From: JAAYDS01 sp012729155
GTDB lineage: Bacteria > Chloroflexota > Anaerolineae > UBA1429
Reading direction: 5' to 3'
Assembly (NCBI GenBank): GCA_036774405.1
Contig: DAIPBO010000017.1
Coordinates: forward strand, 1-64,000
Length of the DNA: 64,000 nucleotides
This document shows positions 49,901 through 56,728 of the stretch, one piece after another. The first letter of the stretch is position 1. Every line of letters starts with the position of its first letter. The notes below the pieces were generated by a model, which ran no database searches, was not told the origin of the DNA, and saw nothing but the letters and a program-made list of their open reading frames with translations. A program made the position numbers and the translations under genes.

Positions 49901-50145
49901 CCGGTGAGCGTGTAGGCGCTATCGTACCAGAAGGAAAAGGTGTTCAGGTTGCCGTGGCCCAGCACAAACTGGTAGGCCACACAGTTGGCGGCGCAGGCTT
50001 CTTGGCGGCAGGCGGCCTCGGGGCCGTCGGCACGGGCGCGAGGCTGCGTGAGGCTGGCAAACGGCAACCGGGGCCATGAGAGGAGCAGCAGAGCGGCGAT
50101 GAGCAGCGCGACGATCAGACGCAGGGCGCGGCGAGGTTGCAGCAC
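46943..50145 (-). CDS. Large secreted protein with pre-peptidase C-terminal repeats and Thr-Pro linker
   Basis: Over 1000 residues are encoded, with an N gap near the 3' end. GTG 50145 is the preferred start (AGGAGG six bases upstream) and gives a signal peptide (LRLIVALLIAALLLLSWPRL). A Cys-rich N-terminal domain, a CARDB-like beta domain (about residues 185-390) and a Thr-Pro linker follow. Next is one PPC-like unit (IDIGPGVWYGALDSGDDEAIYRL). Four repeats of about 120 residues come after, each with EPND or EPDD at the start and DADY or DLDH/EADY in the middle. They end in SQTS. After the gap the correct frame gives TRTPTFTRTPTATRTPTPT and stops at 46943. It is probably a surface protein. 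Confidence 0.75.
47030..47129. other. Assembly gap (100 N) inside Thr-Pro linker
   Basis: The frame before the gap (ending RSQTSTQ) and the frame after it (TRTPT repeats with stop at 46943-46945) differ, which shows only that the real length is not 100. The GC-rich Thr-Pro repeat is the likely cause of the break. Confidence 0.98.
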
Positions 50146-50185
50146 GGCGGGCCTCCTGAGGCACACGTCCGAACACGCTAACTCA

Positions 50186-50215
50186 TTGTAGCGTAGATCC
50201 ACGTTTTGTAGCGTA
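50186..50215. repeat. Direct repeat upstream of the PPC protein gene
   Basis: TTGTAGCGTA occurs at 50186-50195 and 50206-50215, exactly 20 bases (about two helical turns) apart, upstream of the minus-strand gene. This spacing is typical of an activator or repressor site. The related core CTGTAGCG also occurs at the operator near 55944. Confidence 0.6.
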
Positions 50216-50265
50216 AAGACCCGCCGGACGGGCGCGGGCGCGCCTGTCGATGCAACATAAAGTCA

Positions 50266-50297
50266 TTGACAGCGACCGCAGGCGATGCTATCATCGC
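50266..50297 (+). promoter_or_regulatory. Strong promoter with overlapping palindrome
   Basis: TTGACA (50266-50271) and TATCAT (50289-50294) are exactly 17 bases apart. GCGATG (50282-50287) and CATCGC (50292-50297) form an inverted repeat around the -10 box and could be an operator. Transcription would start near 50301. Confidence 0.7.
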
Positions 50298-50300
50298 GTT

Positions 50301-50445
50301 TGCTAGGAGATGGCGGCAACGCCAACGCGCCACCTGGCAGACTCTGCACCGCACAAGGGCCGCTCGGTCCACACTCGTCCGCCAGCCAGCACCTTACCAG
50401 GGCAGAGACGGGCACCACCCCAGGCCAGGCACCTGGGGTTTCTTT
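50301..50445 (+). promoter_or_regulatory. Structured 5' leader with intrinsic terminator (attenuator/riboswitch candidate)
   Basis: The leader of the APC transporter mRNA has a hairpin TGGCG-GCAA-CGCCA (50311-50324, GNRA loop) and a second stem GCAG-ACT-CTGC (50337-50347). It ends in a Rho-independent terminator: ACCCCAGG pairs with CCTGGGGT (50417-50439), followed by TTTCTTT. The transporter gene starts 66 bases later. CCTGGC at 50333-50338 is complementary to GCCAGG at 50424-50429, so an antiterminator form is possible. It does not match a riboswitch class I can recognise. Confidence 0.5.
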
Positions 50446-50511
50446 GTGGGCTGCACCGCGCCGAACCGGTTGATGGGTCGCTCTTGGCGAGCTGTTGGTT
50501 GGAGGTGTGGG

Positions 50512-52728
50512 ATGGCGGTTCGTCGACTCAAACGCGAGTTGGGCCTGGGGCAGGTGCTGATGCTCGGCACTGCCGGCACCATCGCGGCCGAGATCTTTGT
50601 GCTGACCGGCCACGTGGCCGGCATGGTGGGCCCCGCGGCGGTGCTCGTGCTGCTGCTGGTGGGCATCCTCAACTATACCTTTGCGCTCAACTATGCCGAG
50701 CTGGGCACCACCTATCCGGTGACGGGCGGCGCCATGACCTATGTGCAAGAGGCGCATGGCAACGGCCTGCTGGCCTATCTGGTGGGCTCGGTCGACTGCC
50801 TCTCGAGCGCCTTTTACGCGGCCCTGTCGGCGGTGGGCTTTGGTTACTCGTTGCGCGTGTTCATCCCTGGGCTGCCCATCGTGCCCACGGCGCTGGTGGT
50901 GACGGCGGCGTTTACGCTGCTGAACGTGCTCGGTGTGAACAAGGTGGGCCGCGCGCAACTGCTGCTGGGCGGCGTGCTGCTGGCGCTGCTGGGCGTGTAT
51001 GTGGCGGCCGGGCTGGGGCCCAACGGGTTCAGCCGCGGCGTGTTTATGCCCGAGGGACGGCTGTTCATCCACGAGGGCGGCTGGCGCAACCTGCGCGGCA
51101 TGCTCAGCACCATGGCGCTGATCTTTAACGCCTATGTGGGCTTTGAGATCATCGCCGATGACGCCGAAGAGATCCGCAACCCCAGCCGCAACATCCCCAT
51201 CGGCCTGATCGCCGGGCTGACCATCATCACGTTGATCTATGCCTCGGTGGCCTATGTGACGCTCGGGACCATCTCGTGGCACGAGCTGGCCGGCTCTGAG
51301 ACGGCGCTGAGCGATGCAGCGGCGCGCCTGCTGCCGGGCTGGGGGGTGCCGCTGATCGCGGTGGCGGGCATCATCGCCACGCTGACCAGCGTCAACTCGG
51401 CCATGCTCTCGGCCCGCAGCGAGGCGCTCACCCTGAGCCGCCTGGGGCTGTGGCCGCGCTTTATGGCGCGGCTGGGGCGGCTGCGCACGCCCTATGCGGC
51501 CAGCCTGGCCATCGGTGCGGTGGTGGCGCTGACGGCATCCATCGGCCTGGTCGAGTTCTTGAGCTATATCAGCAGCTCGGGCTATCTGTTCGTGGTGTTC
51601 TGGGCCTGCCTGGCCATGGCGAGGCTGCGCCAGCGCCACCCCGACCTGCCCAGGCCCTTCAAGGCGCCGCTCTTTCCGCTGACGGCCTACCTGGGCGCGG
51701 GCATCTGCGCCGTGGTGGTGGCCTTTACGGCGCTCAAGCCGCTGCTCTTTGTGGTGGGCCTGCTGGCGCTGTTGACCGTGGCCTACTATGCCGCGCCGCC
51801 GTTGCGCCGCATGCTGCGGAGGCGGGCCGTGCGGCGCATGACGTCGTCGCAGCGCATTGTGGTGGCGGTGGCCAACCCCAACACGGCCCGCGGGCTGGTG
51901 CACGTGGCGGCCATGCTGGCCGAGGCGTCTCCGGGCACGGGCATCGAGGTGCTGGGCGTGGCGCGGCCGGGCAACCCCGACAAGGCGCAGGTGCTGCGCG
52001 ATCTGACGCCCGCGCTGCGGCGGCGGCAACATCAGCAGCTCGAGCTGGCCGCTGACGAGGCCCGCGAGCGTAACGTGCCCTTTTACACCGAGATGCGCGT
52101 GGCCAGCGACGTGGGCCGTGCGGTGGTGCAAGAGGTCAACACGCAGGGGCAGGTGGGCCTGGTGCTGATGGGCTGGCCGGGCAAGCTCACGGCCGAGACG
52201 CTGCCGGGCCACCCTGTGGCGCGCGTGCTGCACGATGCCCATTGCGACGTGGGCGTGCTGCTCAACCGCGGGCTCGATGGTCTTGGGCGCATCATGGTGC
52301 CCTTTGGTGGTGGCGTGCACTCAGTGCTGGCGGTGCGGCTGGCGGGGCAGCTGGCGGGCATTCACAATGCCGAGGTGCTGGCGGTGCGGGTGCGCGCCAG
52401 TGGTGAGCCCGAAGAGATGCACGACCAGCTGCTCGAGGTGCAAGAGGTGTTCGAGGCGGTCTATGGCGAGGTGCCCGAGTTTGCCACCATGAAGGTGGTG
52501 CAGGCAGCGAGCATCGAGGCGGGCATCATCGAAGAAGCGCGGCGCAGCGGCTGTGATCTGGTGGTGATGGGCGCAGCGGTGGCCTATTCGCTGCAGACCG
52601 ACCTGTTCGGCGGGTTGACGGATCGCATCGCCGAGGAGATGCCCTGCTCGGTGCTGCTGGTGCGGCGCTTTGAGCCGGGCGTGCTGGCCTGGCTGCGACG
52701 GCGGCTGCAGCACACGCTGACCGAATAG
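50512..52728 (+). CDS. APC-family transporter fused to two universal stress protein domains
   Basis: The 738-residue protein starts at 50512 behind GGAGG. Residues about 1-430 form a 12-helix amino acid-polyamine-organocation transporter (LGLGQVLMLGTAGTIAAEIFVLTGH; YVGFEIIADDAEEIRNPSRNIP; SYISSSGYLFVVFWACLA). Residues about 440-590 and 590-720 are two USP-like domains (RIVVAVANPNTARGLVHVAAML; GRIMVPFGGGVHSVLAVRLAGQL; CDLVVMGAA near the end). APC-USP fusions are known in bacteria, where the USP parts are thought to regulate transport. The substrate (amino acid, amine or potassium) is not visible. Its leader carries a terminator, so expression is probably attenuated. Confidence 0.88.
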   Translation: MAVRRLKRELGLGQVLMLGTAGTIAAEIFVLTGHVAGMVGPAAVLVLLLVGILNYTFALNYAELGTTYPVTGGAMTYVQEAHGNGLLAYLVGSVDCLSSAFYAALSAVGFGYSLRVFIPGLPIVPTALVVTAAFTLLNVLGVNKVGRAQLLLGGVLLALLGVYVAAGLGPNGFSRGVFMPEGRLFIHEGGWRNLRGMLSTMALIFNAYVGFEIIADDAEEIRNPSRNIPIGLIAGLTIITLIYASVAYVTLGTISWHELAGSETALSDAAARLLPGWGVPLIAVAGIIATLTSVNSAMLSARSEALTLSRLGLWPRFMARLGRLRTPYAASLAIGAVVALTASIGLVEFLSYISSSGYLFVVFWACLAMARLRQRHPDLPRPFKAPLFPLTAYLGAGICAVVVAFTALKPLLFVVGLLALLTVAYYAAPPLRRMLRRRAVRRMTSSQRIVVAVANPNTARGLVHVAAMLAEASPGTGIEVLGVARPGNPDKAQVLRDLTPALRRRQHQQLELAADEARERNVPFYTEMRVASDVGRAVVQEVNTQGQVGLVLMGWPGKLTAETLPGHPVARVLHDAHCDVGVLLNRGLDGLGRIMVPFGGGVHSVLAVRLAGQLAGIHNAEVLAVRVRASGEPEEMHDQLLEVQEVFEAVYGEVPEFATMKVVQAASIEAGIIEEARRSGCDLVVMGAAVAYSLQTDLFGGLTDRIAEEMPCSVLLVRRFEPGVLAWLRRRLQHTLTE

Positions 52729-52781
52729 TCGCACGGGCCGCGGTGTGCCGCGGGGCCATTTGCGCGGCAACACGGGCTGGG

Positions 52782-52835
52782 GCATGATGCGGCCGCAAGA
52801 TGCGGCCGCATCATGCGGCGGCATCATGCGGCCGC
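52782..52835. repeat. Overlapping GCGGCCGC palindromes before the alcohol dehydrogenase gene
   Basis: GCATGATGCGGCCGC (52782-52796) is the exact reverse complement of GCGGCCGCATCATGC (52802-52816), and a third related copy, GCATCATGCGGCCGC, lies at 52821-52835. The RNA could form alternative hairpins between the transporter stop and the next ribosome site at 52845. Confidence 0.75.
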
Positions 52836-52858
52836 AACACATGCAGGAGGGGCTGGGC

Positions 52859-54168
52859 ATGTTCATGGAGGTGACGCGTTTCCGTACGGCGCCGGTGGTC
52901 TATTTTGGGCCGGGTGCCGTGTCACGGCTAGAGGCCGAGCTGCGCCAGTTGGGCGCCGAGCGCGTGGTGCTGCTGACCGACCCTGGCGTGGCGCGGGCGG
53001 GGCTGGTCGAGCGAGCGCTGGCCGGCGTCACCGCGCAGGTGGGGGTTTTCGCCGAGGTAGAGCCCGAGCCGCCGGTGACGCTGGTAGAGCGCGCCGTGGC
53101 GTTCATCCGCGCCCATGAGGCGCAGGCGGTCATCGGCCTGGGCGGCGGCAGCTCGATGGACACGGCCAAGATGGCGGCCCTGATGATGGGCAACAAGGGC
53201 AGCGTGGCCGACTACTGGGGAACCGACCGCGTGCCGCATGCCGGCCTGCCGGTGATCGCCATCCCCACCACCGCGGGCACCAGCAGCGAGATCTCGCCGG
53301 CCGCGGTGTTTGTAGACCCCGAGGCGCACACCAAAAAGGGCGTCAACTGCAATCTGCTGCTGGCGCGTGTGGCCATTCTAGACCCCGAGTTGACGCTGGG
53401 CCTGCCGCCGGCGCTGACGGCCTCGACGGGGCTCGACGCGCTGACCCACGCCATCGAGGCCTACACCTCGCCGCGCGCCTCGCTGCTCACCGACGGCAAC
53501 GCCGAGCGCGGCGTGCAGCTCATCGGCGAGCACCTGCGGCGGGCCTATGCCCGCGGAGACGACCTCGAGGCGCGCACGGGCATGTTCGCCGGCTGTCTGT
53601 TCGCGGGGCTGGCGCTGGCCGAGGTGAACGTGGGCGCCGTGCACGGCCTGGCGCAGGCGCTGGGCGGGCGGCACCCCGTGGGCCACGGTTTGGCCAACGC
53701 CCTGCTGTTGCCCCACGTGATGGCCTTTAACCGCATCGCCTGCAGGGCCAAGTATGCCCGCGTGGCCGAGCTGCTGGGAGAGTACACCGAGGGCCTGTCG
53801 CTCGACGAGGCCGCCGAGCGCGCCGTCGAGGCGGTGCGCCGCCTGACGGTGGAGCTGGGCATTCCGCAGCGGCTGCGCGATATCAACGTGCCGCGCAACC
53901 TTTTGGATGAGGTGGCCCAGAGCGCCATCGACACGCAGCAGCGGGTGATGGGCAACAACCCGCGCGCCGTCTCGCTCGACGAGGCGCGGGCGATCTTGCG
54001 NNNNNNNNNNNNNNNNNNNNNNNNNNNNNNNNNNNNNNNNNNNNNNNNNNNNNNNNNNNNNNNNNNNNNNNNNNNNNNNNNNNNNNNNNNNNNNNNNNNN
54101 TGATGGGCAACAACCCGCGCGCCGTCTCGCTCGACGAGGCGCGGGCGATCTTGCGACTGGCCTGGTAG
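52859..54168 (+). CDS. Iron-dependent alcohol dehydrogenase (interrupted by assembly gap)
   Basis: The protein starts at 52859 with AGGAGG upstream and belongs to the Fe-ADH family: VYFGPGAVSRL, VIGLGGGSSMDTAKMAAL and PTTAGTSSEISPAAVFVD. The metal ligands are visible in TGLDALTHAIEAY (Asp, His) and AVHGLAQALGGRHPVGHGLANA (three His). Length before the gap is about 380 residues, near the family norm. The 55 bases before and after the N run are identical. Collapsing them gives a continuous end, AVSLDEARAILRLAW and a stop at 54166-54168. The substrate is a small alcohol or aldehyde. Confidence 0.88.
53946..54155. other. Scaffold artefact: identical 55-bp flanks around 100 N
   Basis: The 55 bases at 53946-54000 are repeated exactly at 54101-54155, with the 100 N between. 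A 55-base exact overlap of contig ends is the signature of a de Bruijn assembly with k=55. The gap and one copy should be removed, which restores a single open reading frame. Confidence 0.93.
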
Positions 54169-54214
54169 AGGCCCCGCGGACGGGGTGCGCAGACGAGGCC
54201 CCGCCGACGGGGGG

Positions 54215-54568
54215 CTAGCTGTCGGGCAGTGCCTCCAGGGCGTCGAGGAGCTGGCGGCGGTAGGCGCTAAAGGCCCGGCGGCCCTGGCGCGTGAGACGAT
54301 AGAGCGTCAGCGGCCGCCGGTCGACAAACGTTTTGTGCACCTCGACGTAACCCTCCTGCTCGAGCCGCGCCACGTGCGACGAGAGGTTGCCCCGCGTGAG
54401 CCCTGTGTGGCCCAGCAGATAGTTAAAGTCGAGCTCGGCGGCCACATAGAGCGTGGCCAGGATCAGCAGGCGGCCGGGCGCGTGCACGGTGCGGTCGAGG
54501 TCGGCCAGTGCGCGGGTGGCATCGGCCGGTGTGCTATCGCCCTCGGGGGGCAGGGGCGTGTCGGCCAT
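54215..54568 (-). CDS. Winged-helix transcriptional regulator (MarR/ArsR type)
   Basis: The 117-residue regulator has LDRTVHAPGRLLILATLYVAAELDFNYLL followed by GLTRGNLSSHVARLEQEGYVEVHKTFVD and RPLTLYRLTRQGRRAF. This is the pattern of the small DNA-binding winged helix proteins (HTH_27/MarR-like) that control nearby membrane genes. It starts at 54568, one base from the preceding gene's stop. It is the last gene of the operon starting at 55912 and probably regulates that promoter. Confidence 0.85.
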   Translation of the reverse strand: MADTPLPPEGDSTPADATRALADLDRTVHAPGRLLILATLYVAAELDFNYLLGHTGLTRGNLSSHVARLEQEGYVEVHKTFVDRRPLTLYRLTRQGRRAFSAYRRQLLDALEALPDS

Positions 54569-54569
54569 G

Positions 54570-55232
54570 TCAGGCCGCCTCGTCGATGGGCGGGTGCTGG
54601 CGCAGGTAGCGCCCAAAGCACACGGCGCCCACGAGCGCCATGATGATGCCCACGACGCCAAAGCCCAGCGCCCCCGCCACAGCCTGGGCGGGCAGGCGGG
54701 CGGCCAACAGCCGCAGCGCGGCGGGCCAGACGGTCAGCACGCCCGCGGCGACGAAGCCGACGCCATAGGCCACCAGGCGGGGCATGCCCAGGTCGAGGCC
54801 GTTCCACGCCAGGGCGCCGCCCAGCAGCAGCCCCAGCAGCAGGCCAAGGTAACGCATCAGCCAGGCGATGCCGACGTTGGCGGCGCGCACCAGCGGCCAC
54901 TGGTCGGCCTGGCCGCTCAGCGCTGTGAGCACAACCAGGGCCAGCAGCAGGGCGGTCAGCAGCACCAGCGGCCAGCGGTGCCTGCGGTCGGGGTGGGCCG
55001 GCGCGGCGTAGCCGGTGCGCGGTTGCACCCAGCGTTTTTTGGCGGCGGGCAGCACGGTGATCACCCACAGCAGCGGCATGAAATAGAGCGACAGGCGGTC
55101 GGCCATGGCCAGGATGGCGCCGCCCACCATGCCGAGGCCATAGATCAGGTCGAACAGGCCGTCGCCATAGTAGGCGCGGCGCACCGCGCGACGGGCGCGT
55201 TGTTCAAGCAGCAGTACGTTCTCAACGGCCAC
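54570..55232 (-). CDS. Membrane protein of the winged-helix regulator operon (1)
   Basis: The 220-residue protein has a polar N-terminus (RRAVRRAYYGDGLFDLIYGLGMVGGAIL) and about five to six hydrophobic helices: FMPLLWVITVLP, LVLLTALLLALVVLTALSG, LMRYLGLLLGLLLGGALAW, YGVGFVAAGVLTVWPAAL and GFGVVGIIMALVGAVCFG. No family is recognised. Its opening GDGLFDL is similar to that of the next upstream gene (RDGLFEL), so the two may be paralogous subunits. Confidence 0.65.
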   Translation of the reverse strand: MAVENVLLLEQRARRAVRRAYYGDGLFDLIYGLGMVGGAILAMADRLSLYFMPLLWVITVLPAAKKRWVQPRTGYAAPAHPDRRHRWPLVLLTALLLALVVLTALSGQADQWPLVRAANVGIAWLMRYLGLLLGLLLGGALAWNGLDLGMPRLVAYGVGFVAAGVLTVWPAALRLLAARLPAQAVAGALGFGVVGIIMALVGAVCFGRYLRQHPPIDEAA

Positions 55233-55243
55233 AGCAACACCTC

Positions 55244-55912
55244 TTATCGGTCGAGCGCGGCTGCGCTACGTGCGGGCGAGCGCGCCGCCAGAAAACACAC
55301 CAGCGCGATCAGCCCCACCAGGGCGGTGAGCCCGCCCAGCGCCAGCAGATAGAGCGCGGTGGCGTGGCGCGTGGTGAACATGACGGCATACCACAGCGGC
55401 AAGACGCGCCCCCACAGCAGCACGTCGACGCCCAGGCCGCACACCGCCCAGGCCATGCCCAGCAGCGCGGTGCGCCACTGGCTGTGGGCAAAGCCCACCG
55501 TAATCAGCACCAGGCCGATGGCCAGGCCCAGCGCAGCGGGCAGATGCCCCAGCACGGCCAGCGCCCAGCCAACGGCCACGCCCAGCAGCGGGCTGTCGAC
55601 CTCGACCCAGACGAGCACCAGCGCAGCCGCGCCCAGGGCCACCAGCAGCAGCGTGGCCAGCAGCCAGCCCCAGCCGGCCGCCAGCCGCTCGCCAGAAGGG
55701 GCATTGGGCTTGATACGGCGCACGATGGCCTTGAGCGCCGGCAGCAGCAGCGCCGCCACCAGCACCGGCATAAAAGCCAGCGAGGCGCGGTCTGGATGCG
55801 GCGGCGAGACGGGCAGCAACAGATAGCCGGCGCCGCCCAGCCCCAGGCCGGTCAATAGCTCAAAGAGCCCGTCGCGGGTGAGGGCGCCGCCGCGCGGCAC
55901 GGATTGAGGCAT
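55244..55912 (-). CDS. Membrane protein of the winged-helix regulator operon (2)
   Basis: The 222-residue protein starts at 55912 behind CAGGAGAG. After GGALTRDGLFELLTGLGLGGAGYLLLP it has about six hydrophobic helices (LAFMPVLVAALLLPALKAI, WLLATLLLVALGAAALVLV, LGVAVGWALAVLGHLP, LGLAIGLVLITVGFAH and others). A strong promoter with direct-repeat operators lies just upstream. Its function is unknown; the operon may encode a regulated membrane complex or stress-response pair. Confidence 0.65.
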   Translation of the reverse strand: MPQSVPRGGALTRDGLFELLTGLGLGGAGYLLLPVSPPHPDRASLAFMPVLVAALLLPALKAIVRRIKPNAPSGERLAAGWGWLLATLLLVALGAAALVLVWVEVDSPLLGVAVGWALAVLGHLPAALGLAIGLVLITVGFAHSQWRTALLGMAWAVCGLGVDVLLWGRVLPLWYAVMFTTRHATALYLLALGGLTALVGLIALVCFLAARSPARSAAALDR

Positions 55913-55939
55913 GGTCGCTCTCCTGTTGGTATGGCAGTT

Positions 55940-55997
55940 TAGTCTGTAGCGCAAACTAGTCTGTAGAGAGTATAGCAGGCCGCGATGGCGATGTCAA
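55940..55997 (-). promoter_or_regulatory. Promoter and direct-repeat operator of the 54.2-55.9 kb operon
   Basis: On the minus strand TTGACA (55997-55992) and TATACT (55974-55969) are exactly 17 bases apart. TAGTCTGTAG occurs at 55940-55949 and 55957-55966, 17 bases apart and centred near the transcription start. This fits repression by the winged-helix protein encoded in the same operon. Confidence 0.75.
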
Positions 55998-56044
55998 GAC
56001 GTCAGTGGCGGTTCGCGGGGACGGCGCGGCGCGCGGGGGACGAA

Positions 56045-56070
56045 CAAGGGGCGGCACAGGCCGCCCCTTG
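56045..56070 (-). terminator. Terminator of the ABM-domain gene
   Basis: CAAGGGGCGGC (56045-56055) and GCCGCCCCTTG (56060-56070) form a perfect 11-bp stem with loop ACAG, 14 bases past the stop of the minus-strand gene. Confidence 0.65.
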
Positions 56071-56084
56071 AGGAGCGCGAGGAG

Positions 56085-56399
56085 CTACTTCCACTCGCAG
56101 TCGCTGGGGAAGATGTTCACACAGCGCGCGACGCTGCTGGGCGCCGCCAGCCATTCCTGTTTGAGCGTCTCACGATACTTGGCAAAGTGCGGCGTGGCCT
56201 GATGCGCCTTGAAGGCGTCCTCGTCGTCGTACACCTCGTAAAAGTAAAAGGTGTTGGGGTTCTGCTCATCCTCGAGAAAGTCAAAGCGGCGGCAGCCGGG
56301 CTCGGTGTTGGTCGAGCCGTCGGCATCGAGCTTGCCGACAGCGATGAACTGGTCGCGGAACTCGGGTTTGATCTGGAACTTTACCACCAGAACGCGCAT
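56085..56399 (-). CDS. Antibiotic biosynthesis monooxygenase (ABM)-domain protein
   Basis: The 104-residue protein starts at 56399 behind GGAGG. It is a dimeric alpha/beta barrel type: RVLVVKFQIKPEFRDQFIAVG, EPGCRRFDFLEDEQNPNTFYFYEVYDDEDAFKAHQ (shared ABM block) and PHFAKYRETL. Relatives include LsrG, quinol monooxygenases and heme-degrading proteins. Nothing in the residues defines a substrate. It is a single gene with its own terminator. Confidence 0.88.
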   Translation of the reverse strand: MRVLVVKFQIKPEFRDQFIAVGKLDADGSTNTEPGCRRFDFLEDEQNPNTFYFYEVYDDEDAFKAHQATPHFAKYRETLKQEWLAAPSSVARCVNIFPSDCEWK

Positions 56400-56728
56400 C
56401 GAAACCTCCACTACAAAAGGGTTGCCGCATTGTGGCACAGGCGGGGCTGGCGCGCAAGCGGGGCAGGGCGCCGCGCAACTGGCCGCTCGTCGCTCGGGCG
56501 CACGGTGGGCCGCCGCCCAGCCAGAACCTGACTTTGCCGCTGGCGAATGATGCCCACAGCCAACAAACACAAATAGGATAGTTAGACAGGCACTCGTACA
56601 GTAATGCGTCAATGAACACAAAAGTCTGACATAAGCAGTTAGTTTAACCATAATGACTGATATAAATGATTGTGTAATAACCTAAAACCTGATAGACTGG
56701 GCCAGTTTGTGTTGATAGGGGGGATGTG
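56400..56728. other. 329-bp intergenic region, AT-rich in its second half
   Basis: The first half is GC-rich without a supported gene. From about 56560 to 56700 it becomes AT-rich compared with the rest of the window (TATAAATGAT, AATAACCTAAAACC), which marks the promoter zone of the PKD-protein gene. No hairpin terminator or RNA gene is evident. Confidence 0.6.
56670..56698 (+). promoter_or_regulatory. Promoter of the PKD-domain protein gene
   Basis: TTGTGT (56670-56675) and TAGACT (56693-56698) are 17 bases apart, in an AT-rich stretch. The start codon is 30 bases further, behind a G-rich ribosome site. Confidence 0.5.

Noticed and set aside
50310..50445. Short upstream reading frame (leader peptide) starting at ATG 50310
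   Set aside because: AGGAG touches the ATG directly, leaving no spacing, and the frame continues far into the transporter region as an Arg/Ala-rich shadow.
50301..50445. T-box or fluoride riboswitch in the APC leader
   Set aside because: No T-box sequence (UGGNACCGCG type) or specifier loop is present, and although the start resembles a fluoride-type GGNGATGG opening, the following conserved bases do not fit. It is reported only as an unclassified leader.
54001..54168. Truncated alcohol dehydrogenase followed by a repeated fragment
   Set aside because: The 55-base identical flanks show a scaffold overlap, so the gene is complete and not duplicated or broken.
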